Virus record (IMG/VR): IMGVR_UViG_3300035698_005308
Span: 1-23,289 of that record
From: a virus
Direction: 5' to 3' (one strand)
DNA: 23,289 nucleotides
Shown: piece after piece, positions 14,147-21,407 of the stretch
Layout of the letters: each line of letters starts with the position of its first letter
Position numbering within the stretch: position 1 is the first letter of the stretch
Program-made: the position numbers and the translations under genes
Notes under the pieces: generated by a model
What the model was told of the DNA's origin: nothing
What the model saw: only the letters and a program-made list of their open reading frames with translations
Database searches by the model: none

Positions 14147-14665
14147 CTATTCAATCATACCTGCTATTTTAGAACCACTTTTTAATATCGTTTTTGTAGC
14201 TCCTGCGTAACCTGCTCTCTTGTAATCTTTCGCTAGTAAACTTCTATATGTCGCTTCCGCTCCGTATCGGGTTGTCTTAACATCACGTTCATAACGTATT
14301 TTTTCAAGCCCAGTTTCGAGATTGTATTTATTCGCGGCAATATCTAATTCAAATTGAGCGCTAGTAGACGCCATAACATCTAACGGAGTTCCTACATCTA
14401 CTCGTACGCCAGACTTAGCGAATCTAACTCGTTGCTCTGATGTCATACTCACTTTTTCGCGGGCAATCTTATCTCGTTCAAATTGACTTTGTTGTGTTAA
14501 GGAAGTAGATTCAAACGCCGCGGTTTGTTTTGTTGTTTCGATATTCGCTAATGCTGTTGAAGCGTTAAATTTCTCAGCAGCCGCCATCTGTTTCCCTTGT
14601 TGAACCTGCCCGACCGCATCCACTACCGTACCAACTGCCATCATTGCTATAGGAACCCAAGCCAT
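14147..14665 (-). CDS. Internal virion protein (T7 gp14-like)
   Basis: A 172-residue protein starting MAWVPIAMMAVGTVVDAVGQ, a hydrophobic small-residue N-terminal helix, then QQGKQMAAAEKFNASTALAN and a long helical body with the SEQRVRFAKSGVRVDVGTPL segment, which I associate with internal virion proteins of T7-like phages (gp14 position). T7 gp14 is ejected and sits in the outer membrane as part of the DNA-ejection channel. The start has AAGGAG upstream. It follows the GNAT-like gene by one base and is followed after nine bases by the gp15-position gene, so the three form one unit. Confidence 0.72.
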   Translation of the reverse strand: MAWVPIAMMAVGTVVDAVGQVQQGKQMAAAEKFNASTALANIETTKQTAAFESTSLTQQSQFERDKIAREKVSMTSEQRVRFAKSGVRVDVGTPLDVMASTSAQFELDIAANKYNLETGLEKIRYERDVKTTRYGAEATYRSLLAKDYKRAGYAGATKTILKSGSKIAGMIE

Positions 14666-14666
14666 A

Positions 14667-15080
14667 TCAGTTCTCCTTGGAATAGAGCGACATCCGAATT
14701 ACTTTATGTTTAATAAAACCAAGATGATTCAAAAGCCTGTTAGCGTCGAGAGAATCATCAAGGCACTCGACTATCATTGTTTTTATATTGTAAATATCAA
14801 TAAGTGCTACCATGTGGTTAGTTATTAACCTGAAAATCTCTATCTTATATTTTTTGGCTTCTTTGTTAAGGAATAAATAACATCCGCCAAATCCGTTCCA
14901 TAATGGGTATGCGCCGCCAACTCCGATAATTCTACCATCAATCATCCCTACAAAAGATTTACCCTGACGTGCATAGTAGTCAACAATGGGTGCGACTTTC
15001 GGGCCTGAGTATTCATTGTCTACTCCGTCGTAGGAAAAATGGTCTAACATCCCTTGATTATATGGTAATACATCAATCAT
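14667..15080 (-). CDS. GNAT-like protein at the T7 gp13 position
   Basis: A 137-residue protein. The segments KSFVGMIDGRIIGVGGAYPL (beta strands plus a hydrophobic core), then WNGFGGCYLFL, a helix, a strand (IKTMIVECLDD) and the C-terminal ANRLLNHLGFIKHKVIRMSL match the fold pattern of GNAT N-acetyltransferases, which end with a helix and the LGF motif. The acetyl-CoA loop (Q/RxxGxG/A) is not clearly present, so catalysis is doubtful. T7 gp13, located here, is needed for virion assembly and is GNAT-related. Oddly, no Shine-Dalgarno sequence precedes the ATG: the upstream bases belong to the inserted plus-strand cassette. Confidence 0.68.
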   Translation of the reverse strand: MIDVLPYNQGMLDHFSYDGVDNEYSGPKVAPIVDYYARQGKSFVGMIDGRIIGVGGAYPLWNGFGGCYLFLNKEAKKYKIEIFRLITNHMVALIDIYNIKTMIVECLDDSLDANRLLNHLGFIKHKVIRMSLYSKEN

Positions 15081-15096
15081 AATGAAATAATTTTAA

Positions 15097-15125
15097 TTGA
15101 CATAATTATTTTTATACGTTATACT
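15097..15125 (+). promoter_or_regulatory. Consensus sigma70 promoter of the HNH cassette
   Basis: TTGACA (15097..15102), a 17-base spacer, then TATACT (15120..15125). The -35 box is perfect and the -10 box has one difference from TATAAT. The expected start at about 15132 coincides with the first base of the leader RNA stem. It is the strongest promoter match in the window and opposes the phage transcription direction. Confidence 0.82.
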
Positions 15126-15132
15126 ATTTATA

Positions 15133-15225
15133 TCTAACAGAAGCTTGGTATTTTTTTGTCCACAATCGGCGGTGAGTAAGGTAGAAATTCTTAACCGAGT
15201 TTCTGTTAGAAACCTGAAAACCGCC
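15133..15225 (+). ncRNA. Structured leader RNA with pseudoknot upstream of the HNH gene
   Basis: Stem A pairs 15133..15149 with 15194..15210, 17 bp. Its only non-Watson-Crick pairs are G15143-U15200 and U15146-G15197, which are G-U on the plus strand and mismatches on the minus strand, so the plus strand is the structured RNA. The loop contains GGCGGT (15168..15173), which is complementary to ACCGCC (15220..15225) beyond the stem, giving a crossing 6-bp helix. A small hairpin 15177..15180 / 15190..15193 may form inside. The stem starts at the predicted transcription start, and the ribosome site GAGGTG follows the structure. The stem is secure as a signal. The pseudoknot helix is shorter and less certain. 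It is too short for a group I intron and lacks recognisable intron core elements. Confidence 0.62.
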
Positions 15226-15245
15226 TTTAATTTTGAGGTGAAGAG

Positions 15246-15602
15246 ATGCCAAAAGGATATAAGCATACCGAAAAGACTAAAAGAAAAATTAGTAAAAATC
15301 ATGCCAAATATTGGCTTGGTAAAAAAAGATTGGATATATCTAGAGAAAATCATTATAATTGGAAAAATGGAACTCATAAAAGTAGAGGATATGTTATGAT
15401 TCGTAAATATATTTTTTGTGATAAAAAAATTAACAGAAGTCGTCTTGTTATGGAAAAGAAACTTGGTAGATTTCTTAAACCCGAAGAAATTGTTCATCAT
15501 ATCAATAGAATTAAAGATGATGATAGACCTGAAAATCTTAAACTCTTTCTCAATCATAGTGAACATGCACGTTTTCATAAATCTAGTCGTAGTCCGAAGT
15601 AG
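15246..15602 (+). CDS. NUMOD3/HNH homing-type endonuclease
   Basis: A 118-residue basic protein. The N-terminus MPKGYKHTEKTKRKISKNHA is a NUMOD3-type DNA-binding helix, as found in phage homing endonucleases. The C-terminal half has the HNH layout: VHHINRIKDDDRPENLKLFL with the paired His, the Asn-containing centre (RPENL), and a final His in HARFH. GAGGTG lies 5 bases before the ATG. It nicks or cuts DNA and spreads into cognate sites lacking the gene. It is free-standing, since no intron or intein surrounds it. The reverse-strand reading across the same bases is a shadow. Its 3' end overlaps the convergent nozzle gene by 20 bases. Confidence 0.88.
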   Translation: MPKGYKHTEKTKRKISKNHAKYWLGKKRLDISRENHYNWKNGTHKSRGYVMIRKYIFCDKKINRSRLVMEKKLGRFLKPEEIVHHINRIKDDDRPENLKLFLNHSEHARFHKSSRSPK

Positions 15603-18492
15603 TCAGATGGATTATTATCGCTAAAATATTTAAAGGATACGGCCCGGCTTGAGTTATAACTACATAACCATCCCTATCCCATGCGCTAGGTTGTAAAATC
15701 TGTTGATCGCCGCTGAATGTTTCAATAAAATCACCCGAAGAACCGCTCTTAGGCAAGAAGTCAAATTCATCTTGGGTATCAGTATTTCCCGCTTTCATCT
15801 TTAAACTTTCGTGGACTCTAACTACTATTTTATTGATTCGTTTCAATTTCCCCTGAGCTGTATCCATGCCTGAACCTGCTTCAATACGCATAGGTTTTAA
15901 ATATGGCGTAAATCTTAATCCAGCGTGTATTTCCCCTCCACCGTTAGCAGGTGTGGTTATTGCGGCCACCCCGCCCGCCGTTACCACTGCTGTCGTAGCG
16001 GTATCTCCATCAATGAATAAATCAACGGTTTCCGCTACAAGATGAGTCAGACCTGTAACAGACGTAGAACATTTTCTGACTTCGCCCCCTGAGACATACG
16101 TCGTATAAGCGGTAGTATTAACAGCTACGCCTACGGTAGCGGTTGTATTTAATTGAAAGGTATCGCCTGACACACCAGCTACTTTGTATTTAGTGCGATT
16201 GACTTCTGTCATCCCCAATACACCCCTGACAATAACTATATCGCCATTGGAAAAACCATGCCCCGTAGCAGTCATCACCCCGGTAGTAGCTTTTGTTATG
16301 GCGGTAATCGGCTTCGGACTGTCTAAGGTAAGCCCACTGTCCACAAAGAAAGCATCCTCTTGTTCGCTACCATAATCCATCGGCTTGAAATATTCTATGT
16401 AACGAACTGTAGAACCATTTATTGTCCTTTTCACGATTATCCAAACTTCATCATTAGCACCATCACCGGGGATAACAGCGACAGTTTCTACAACTGCGTT
16501 TCCCGCCCCGAAAGAACCGCCTAAAATTTGTCTTGACCATGCGAGAACATCTTGATTGACTTGTCGAGTAAGACAAGCAAGTTCACCATCGGATCGTACA
16601 CACCATAAAATATTATAAGGAGATTGCTGATATGCCATCTCTACGATTCCATCGCCAGTGATATGCTCTGCAAGAACCGTAGCGTCAAATGCGCTTTCAA
16701 TATATTTGTTATCACTACTCATAAAACTCTTTCCAATAAATTCTCTAACAATTTTAGAATTACGTTGAACATAGAAAAGAGAGTCGCCCATTTTCTTCGG
16801 AGTAACACCTAAAGAGCCGTATGTAATTTCTCTTTTGATTGTAATATTAGTCGGAGTAATAGCAACTTCGTCGTTACCTGAACTCAAACTAAAAACACCT
16901 CCAAAAGTTCCCATTGCTAAAAACTTTCCAGAAGAAAACCATCGTATCGCATTGACTTGTTCTGAACCGATTGTATAAGTAAAAGCGTCTCCAGCGTTTA
17001 CGCCTACCGTCATATCTTCGTAATCGCCGGATACAGAAACCCAAGATTTCTGAGGAGCATTATTAATATTGGCAAAATGTATTCTTTGCTCAAAAATACT
17101 TACACAAGTAGGGCAATCATCTGAATCGTCAGCGCCGAATGGGTCGCCTGTGGTCGTAGGATGTGCTACACCCTGATCAGCCGTATCAGTCCCATTCGTT
17201 AAGACCTCACCAAGCGTGTACGCCGCATCCCTATCTTTTACCCTGTATGTTTTTGTAGTAAGTACCTCGACAATCACACAAGTGCTTCCGCTTGTATTAC
17301 CTGTTACCGTCTCTCCTGCGCTCCATGCCCCTCCGGGCGCTACATCTAAAGTTAAGAGTTCAGGAGCGTAATTAGCAATAGCAAAAGTTATTACATCAGG
17401 GGCGTAAGCTGTTGTAGGTACAGTATAGTCCGCAGTTTGTAAAGCCTCGCCTTTTACTAAAATTAATTCATCTATCCATCCATCAAAATAATTAGCAGGG
17501 CCACTTTCGTATGCTCCAATCCATAAATCAGCAGCTAAACTTCCAACATTATTAGTGCCAAAAGCAGTAGATACGGTTAAAATCTGTGATACTCCATCTA
17601 TAAAAATTAATCCAGTAGTAATATTTCTAACAAATAAAAGAGTATACCATGTATCGTCAGCTAATCCATTCCAGGCGCTAGTCATTGTATAGGTTCCTTT
17701 TGCGGTGCCATCTACAAAATTCATAACTATTTTATGAGCTGCGTCTTTATAAATATTCCAATAATGCGTTCCATCAACAAATTGGGAGAATAAAAATTGA
17801 ATGCCTGTTTTATCGTCAAATTTTACTCGACAGCCAATAGAAAAACTACCCACCCCAAAAGAAAAATCTGCATGATCAGCTACGGTTAGATAATCGCTAT
17901 CGCCATCTAATAAAAGAGAAGCTCCTCCAAATACATATTGAGCCGTATCTATTTGAGCCGTTCCTTGCGCTGCAGGCGTATGTGTACTTGTTTCATCGGT
18001 AATAGTAGTCGAGCCATCGGTTCCGTTAAGATGGAGCATCATTTTAATATTAGTATTCCAAGTGAGAGCGTTGCGGGTAAGTTTCCGAGGTTTATATGAA
18101 GGATGAGTTATCCACATCGTATCTGCGTCTTGAGCGAATTGTAAATCGAATAAATCAGCTTCAAGATAGGGGGATGCAATCTCATACGCAGAACCAGAAG
18201 ATAATAGTTGCCCTTGATTAGCGTAAAATCTGCAATACCTATCTCCAAACTCTATTATATAGGCTTGAGTAATTGAAAACTGGAAAGGTACAAGGCGGGT
18301 TTTTCTATCAGAGTCTTTTACTTCGGAAACATAATACGTACCGGGACGGCGCTTAGCGCCACCATAGGGAAGATTAATAAAATTTTCTAATGTCTTTACG
18401 CCTGAGTAATATCGCTCGACATCTGTCCTGCCATCTAAATACGGAGAAAGTTCACCAGAAGCGAAGGAATTGAGAATAGTCGAAGTTTTCAT
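15583..18492 (-). CDS. Tail nozzle protein (T7 gp12-like) with inserted LamG domain
   Basis: A 969-residue protein. The first 150 residues follow the tail tubular protein B pattern (NSFASGELSPYLDGRTDVER, then YYSGVKTLENFINLPYGGAK and RRPGTYYV), as do the later parts (VSVSGDYEDMTVG; AIRWFSSGKFLAMGTFGGVF; VREFIGKSF; GPYPLNILAIII at the C-terminus). Between about residues 150 and 362 sits a LamG/concanavalin-like jelly roll: a start strand MMLHLNGTDGS, GGASLLLDGDSDYLTVADHA, WYTLLFVRN, FIDGVSQ and FDGWIDELILVKG. The nozzle forms the distal tube of the short tail. LamG domains bind glycans, so I infer an extra receptor-contact domain. The start at 18492 has AGAGG about 12 bases upstream. Confidence 0.85.
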   Translation of the reverse strand: MKTSTILNSFASGELSPYLDGRTDVERYYSGVKTLENFINLPYGGAKRRPGTYYVSEVKDSDRKTRLVPFQFSITQAYIIEFGDRYCRFYANQGQLLSSGSAYEIASPYLEADLFDLQFAQDADTMWITHPSYKPRKLTRNALTWNTNIKMMLHLNGTDGSTTITDETSTHTPAAQGTAQIDTAQYVFGGASLLLDGDSDYLTVADHADFSFGVGSFSIGCRVKFDDKTGIQFLFSQFVDGTHYWNIYKDAAHKIVMNFVDGTAKGTYTMTSAWNGLADDTWYTLLFVRNITTGLIFIDGVSQILTVSTAFGTNNVGSLAADLWIGAYESGPANYFDGWIDELILVKGEALQTADYTVPTTAYAPDVITFAIANYAPELLTLDVAPGGAWSAGETVTGNTSGSTCVIVEVLTTKTYRVKDRDAAYTLGEVLTNGTDTADQGVAHPTTTGDPFGADDSDDCPTCVSIFEQRIHFANINNAPQKSWVSVSGDYEDMTVGVNAGDAFTYTIGSEQVNAIRWFSSGKFLAMGTFGGVFSLSSGNDEVAITPTNITIKREITYGSLGVTPKKMGDSLFYVQRNSKIVREFIGKSFMSSDNKYIESAFDATVLAEHITGDGIVEMAYQQSPYNILWCVRSDGELACLTRQVNQDVLAWSRQILGGSFGAGNAVVETVAVIPGDGANDEVWIIVKRTINGSTVRYIEYFKPMDYGSEQEDAFFVDSGLTLDSPKPITAITKATTGVMTATGHGFSNGDIVIVRGVLGMTEVNRTKYKVAGVSGDTFQLNTTATVGVAVNTTAYTTYVSGGEVRKCSTSVTGLTHLVAETVDLFIDGDTATTAVVTAGGVAAITTPANGGGEIHAGLRFTPYLKPMRIEAGSGMDTAQGKLKRINKIVVRVHESLKMKAGNTDTQDEFDFLPKSGSSGDFIETFSGDQQILQPSAWDRDGYVVITQAGPYPLNILAIIIHLTTSDYD

Positions 18493-18496
18493 TTTT

Positions 18497-18643
18497 TTAC
18501 TTGACCTCTATCTTTAAATTGTGAATCAATCCGCTCATACACGTTTTCACTGGAATCCTCTCAATGTCAAACCTTCTGAAATAATTTTTGATGGTCGTAA
18601 ACTTTAAATTTTTATTCTCGTGCAGTTTCCCATGAATCTTCAT
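18497..18643 (-). CDS. Possible small basic protein between tail genes
   Basis: An open frame of 48 residues from ATG 18643, rich in Lys and Arg (MKIHGKLHENKNLKFTTIKN at the start, ending IHNLKIEVK). It overlaps the end of the tail tube A gene in another frame and then fills the 119 bases before the nozzle gene. AGGAGG lies about 18 bases upstream, too far for a normal ribosome site, and no other start is better. The frame could therefore be chance. If real, it would be a small DNA- or RNA-contacting or assembly factor. Confidence 0.28.
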   Translation of the reverse strand: MKIHGKLHENKNLKFTTIKNYFRRFDIERIPVKTCMSGLIHNLKIEVK

Positions 18644-19397
18644 CAAATTTCTGAGAACTTCCCTCCTGCGCATCGACCGCTTTCGCTTTACTGAGTTTTT
18701 TATCAAATAATTCCTCTGCCGCGAGTCTTAACTTCGAGTCATTCGTTGTCGCTATAGTCATCTCTGCGGCAAGTTTGTAGCAAAATGCCATTATAAAAGC
18801 TGTAGAAAATTCTGTCGTAGTCGTTATCTGAGCTATGTATTTTATTTTTATACTTGTTTCGTTAGTAAGAAGTCTAGCGCCTTCGATTACAAACACGTCA
18901 TCTTCTTCTGTTGTCCTGATCACACGCAGACAATCAGTAGGCAAAGCATAGGCGTGGTCAAACTCAAATTCAGGGATTACAGCCTCAATTCCCGGTGAGG
19001 TAAAAGCGGTATCAGGGTCAGACGTAGAATAAACATATAATATGTCGCTTTCCCAGAACCAATACCCTGTGGCAGTACAAGCGGCGGCCGAGGCGACTTC
19101 CGTTCCTTCTGTACCGTCAAAATCAACCGAAGCTGGCTCAGTAGTAAGCGCGGCTTGCCAGACATTCGTTGTCCCTTCTGCTGTCCATGTCTCAACCTCT
19201 CCGCCTAATTCCGTAAGCGTCGCCCTCTTTATAGCGAAGTTCCACGGATGTTCTTCCAGTAATTCTTCACGAACCGACTCATAAATGTCATTCATTATCC
19301 GCGCTTGCTCAGTTAAATCTCCATCAAGTTGAGCTTGCGTTACTTTCTCCGCGCCTATTATTCGTAATGATTTATTTTGGATTTCAAGTTCAGTCAT
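18612..19397 (-). CDS. Tail tube protein A (T7 gp11-like adaptor)
   Basis: A 261-residue protein starting MTELEIQNKSLRIIGAEKVT, followed by YESVREELLEEHPWNFAIKR, the hallmark beginning of T7 gp11-type gatekeeper proteins (the ring that connects portal and nozzle). Later parts include the beta-rich middle with ATGYWFWESDILYVYS, the region FDHAYALPTDCLRVIR, and a C-terminal helix (AFIMAFCYKLAAEMTIATTN). Ribosome site GGAGGGAA lies inside the end of the ligase-like gene, with which it overlaps by 8 bases, so its translation is coupled to that gene. Confidence 0.88.
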   Translation of the reverse strand: MTELEIQNKSLRIIGAEKVTQAQLDGDLTEQARIMNDIYESVREELLEEHPWNFAIKRATLTELGGEVETWTAEGTTNVWQAALTTEPASVDFDGTEGTEVASAAACTATGYWFWESDILYVYSTSDPDTAFTSPGIEAVIPEFEFDHAYALPTDCLRVIRTTEEDDVFVIEGARLLTNETSIKIKYIAQITTTTEFSTAFIMAFCYKLAAEMTIATTNDSKLRLAAEELFDKKLSKAKAVDAQEGSSQKFDEDSWETARE

Positions 19398-20478
19398 AAT
19401 TTCCCTCCAGCCGTACGCAGAGCAAAGCTAACAAAACAATCCAAGTTCCCGCAATCGAAGCGTACCGCAAAGTTGTCTGACCACTCATGTTAATTAATAT
19501 AATCAATACAGATGCACTCAAACAATAAGTTAATCTATTTTTATCTTTTTTAAAAAAGAATTTTTTAAATATATTATAAATAAACATACAAAAAATAATA
19601 ACAATTGGCGCACCTAGTTCTAGTGCTAAATGGGCGTAGTCATTATGCGCGCGCCTTGTCTCATTTCTTCCCATAACATTCTTTTTTACTTTAAGCACTT
19701 TCTCGGTAAAGGTCGAGTATCCATGTCCGAGAAAAGGTCTTTTAAAAATCTCTTTAACCATGTCTGTCCAAACTTGAGGCCGACTGCAAGTAAATTTCGC
19801 TTTTACATAATGATAATTAGATAAAAACAATCCCATGCCGACTAGAATAATTAAAGCTAATACAATCCACTTCTTAAAGCTATATGATAAAAAGCAAAGT
19901 CCTAAAAAACAGGAGAATATCGGGCTTACTGATTTAGATAAAAGAAGTGTTACTGTCGGCACTACCGCAAGCAAAGGATGGACGAAAAACATCAACGGCA
20001 AAGCCATAGCCGAATACTGCCCTAGTTGAGAATGGCTCTCCATCATTCCATTTATTACGTAGGAATGTTTCCACACTAAATTTATATCAAAGAGCTGGAA
20101 TGAAGTAACGATTAAATTTATTATTGATACCGCAAGTATCGGGATTAAAAACTGTTTCGCATCTCCCGAATAACAAACTACTAAATAAAAGAGCAATACG
20201 CCACAAAATACATATATGAAGTTCCCACACGAAAACCAGAAATTAAACCATTCTTGACTTGGTACGCCATCAAAGAATACTCTTACAAGTGCAAGTAAGA
20301 GAAACGCGGTAATATGCCAAATCTTTAATTTTCTTTTTTGTTCAGAAATTAGACCTATCGCGAATAGGACAAATATCCCGATTATAAAAAACATCCCTCT
20401 TGCCATGCCTACTTTGTAGTCTTTAAATACAAAGATAGGCGATAGCAAGAGAAATATTTTAAGAACCTTATCAAACAT
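19390..20478 (-). CDS. O-antigen ligase/polymerase-like polytopic membrane protein
   Basis: A 362-residue protein with about ten hydrophobic spans. A periplasmic loop contains RPQVWTDMVKEIFKRPFLGH then GYSTF (about residues 234-258) and ARRAHNDYAHLALELGAPIV style sequence (about 277-292; Arg and His-Asn). These are the Wzy_C/WaaL-type signature features: R...W, PF.G.G, HN. Such enzymes polymerise or transfer lipid-linked polysaccharide in the periplasmic leaflet of the inner membrane. The gene starts in a one-base overlap with the upstream stop (TAATG) and ends overlapping the tail tube gene by 8 bases, so it is fully integrated in the structural operon. A serotype-converting or exclusion role is inferred. 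Distinguishing ligase from polymerase by eye is not possible. Confidence 0.8.
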   Translation of the reverse strand: MFDKVLKIFLLLSPIFVFKDYKVGMARGMFFIIGIFVLFAIGLISEQKRKLKIWHITAFLLLALVRVFFDGVPSQEWFNFWFSCGNFIYVFCGVLLFYLVVCYSGDAKQFLIPILAVSIINLIVTSFQLFDINLVWKHSYVINGMMESHSQLGQYSAMALPLMFFVHPLLAVVPTVTLLLSKSVSPIFSCFLGLCFLSYSFKKWIVLALIILVGMGLFLSNYHYVKAKFTCSRPQVWTDMVKEIFKRPFLGHGYSTFTEKVLKVKKNVMGRNETRRAHNDYAHLALELGAPIVIIFCMFIYNIFKKFFFKKDKNRLTYCLSASVLIILINMSGQTTLRYASIAGTWIVLLALLCVRLEGNYD

Positions 20479-20876
20479 TATTGAGGCGGTGGCCCGTAAT
20501 AAACGAACACTGTGCCTTCTGATAAAGCGATTCCTAAGCCTTCACTAAAATAAATTGGCTTTGCGAACCATTTAGTCTGAGAATCATACTGTGTTGCTTC
20601 TCCAATCTCATCATCTAATGGATAGGTAGAATGGTCGTTAATTTCGGCTGTTGTATCGCAATCCTTAATTCCTGCAAAAGAACTCGATGCATCAGCAAAA
20701 ATTGACCAACCATATATCCAAACTCCGTCAGTTGTAGCTATAGTCGTTCCTGCTGTCTCGTATGGCCCATAGGTTTTTAAGCCATATCGAGCTGACGTTG
20801 CGTATAATGGAGTCGCGGCTAAAGCGAACATCAACGCCATTACGATAAACAAAACTAAAAACTTCATGTTTCTCAT
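20478..20876 (-). CDS. Small protein with Sec signal peptide next to the capsid genes
   Basis: A 132-residue protein starting MRNMKFLVLFIVMALMFALA then ATPLYATSARYG, a signal peptide with cleavage near LYA/TSA. I kept the ATG at 20876 because GGAGGG is 6 bases upstream. The mature part is beta-rich with many aromatic residues (DGVWIYGWSIFADASSSFAG; VFVYYGPPPQ). It lies between the capsid-associated gene and the O-antigen ligase-like gene and overlaps the latter by one base. The neighbourhood suggests it acts in the envelope together with the ligase-like protein. No family is recognised. Confidence 0.62.
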   Translation of the reverse strand: MRNMKFLVLFIVMALMFALAATPLYATSARYGLKTYGPYETAGTTIATTDGVWIYGWSIFADASSSFAGIKDCDTTAEINDHSTYPLDDEIGEATQYDSQTKWFAKPIYFSEGLGIALSEGTVFVYYGPPPQ

Positions 20877-20904
20877 CGTTTCCCTCCCTCTATAAAGGTT
20901 TTAA

Positions 20905-21375
20905 TTATTCGTAACTGTAAAGAACTACGAGTTTAATTGTTCCTGATGCTGTCGCTCCACCCGTTGTGATGATGATTTGCCTGTCTGTGGTTGTAGCGCC
21001 TGCGATTGAAACTCCGTTTGCATCTTCCTCATCAACCTTATACGATTTTCCACCGATCGCATTGGTTCGTTGTACTTGGTTTGCTGTATTCCACGTTGAA
21101 GAAACCGCGATGTAACGGTCTGCATCCTCATAATCTCCGACTGTCAGTGTTACGCTGCTTCCGAGCGCGTCGCATTGCAAGATAACCTCGATAACGTGTG
21201 CGCCTCTTGGCAGATACTCACCTATTTCGATGATACTACCTGAAAGAATAGCATCTGCTTCGTAAGTATCGTGCAATACACGCACATTACCCGCCTGTAA
21301 CCCCGGAGCCATGATGTTGGAAGCTACAGGGTTGTCGGCAAGCGTCCTATTCGTACCCTTATATGTTGTTGCCAT
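20905..21375 (-). CDS. Capsid-associated beta-rich protein (possible decoration/head protein)
   Basis: A 156-residue protein, no signal, starting MATTYKGTNRTLADNPVASN. It has a beta-rich body with VLHDTYEADAILSGSIIEIG then PRGAHVIEVILQCDALGSSV and a C-terminal strand KLVVLYSY. GGAGGAGG precedes the ATG. Its location directly after the major capsid gene, and the small beta-sandwich composition, suggest a head decoration or stabilising protein as seen in many phages. I cannot name a family. Confidence 0.62.
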   Translation of the reverse strand: MATTYKGTNRTLADNPVASNIMAPGLQAGNVRVLHDTYEADAILSGSIIEIGEYLPRGAHVIEVILQCDALGSSVTLTVGDYEDADRYIAVSSTWNTANQVQRTNAIGGKSYKVDEEDANGVSIAGATTTDRQIIITTGGATASGTIKLVVLYSYE

Positions 21376-21407
21376 TATTAATCCTCCTCCTTAGTTAATA
21401 AGTTACA

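Larger units (their letters stand above)
15081..15602 (+). mobile_element. Probable inserted HNH homing-endonuclease cassette
   Basis: This is the only plus-strand unit in the window. It lies between the stop of the nozzle gene (15583) and the start of the GNAT-like gene (15080), and holds a promoter, a structured leader and an HNH endonuclease. It is visibly more AT-rich than the nozzle gene beside it. The left boundary probably lies right at the GNAT start, which lacks a ribosome site. The right boundary overlaps the nozzle gene by 20 bases. No terminal repeats or target duplication are visible, as expected for homing endonuclease genes. Confidence 0.5.

Noticed and set aside
15093-15578. 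Long minus-strand open frame opposite the HNH gene
   Set aside because: It is the antisense shadow of the HNH gene. Its Phe/Ile/Lys-rich sequence reflects AT-rich reverse codons, it has no ribosome site, and it would run into the promoter of the HNH cassette.
15133-15602. Group I intron with HNH open frame
   Set aside because: The leader is about 110 bases, with no recognisable P/Q/R/S core and no exons on the plus strand. The neighbouring genes are complete without splicing.
15133-15602. HEARO/IscB (OMEGA RNA) system
   Set aside because: The HNH protein is 118 residues with a NUMOD3 part and no RuvC-like or PLMP domains. IscB-type proteins are several times longer. Kept only as an analogy.
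18497-18706. Frameshift extension of the tail tube A protein
   Set aside because: No slippery heptamer is visible before its stop, and the frame in question starts upstream in a different register. Treated only as a weak separate gene candidate.
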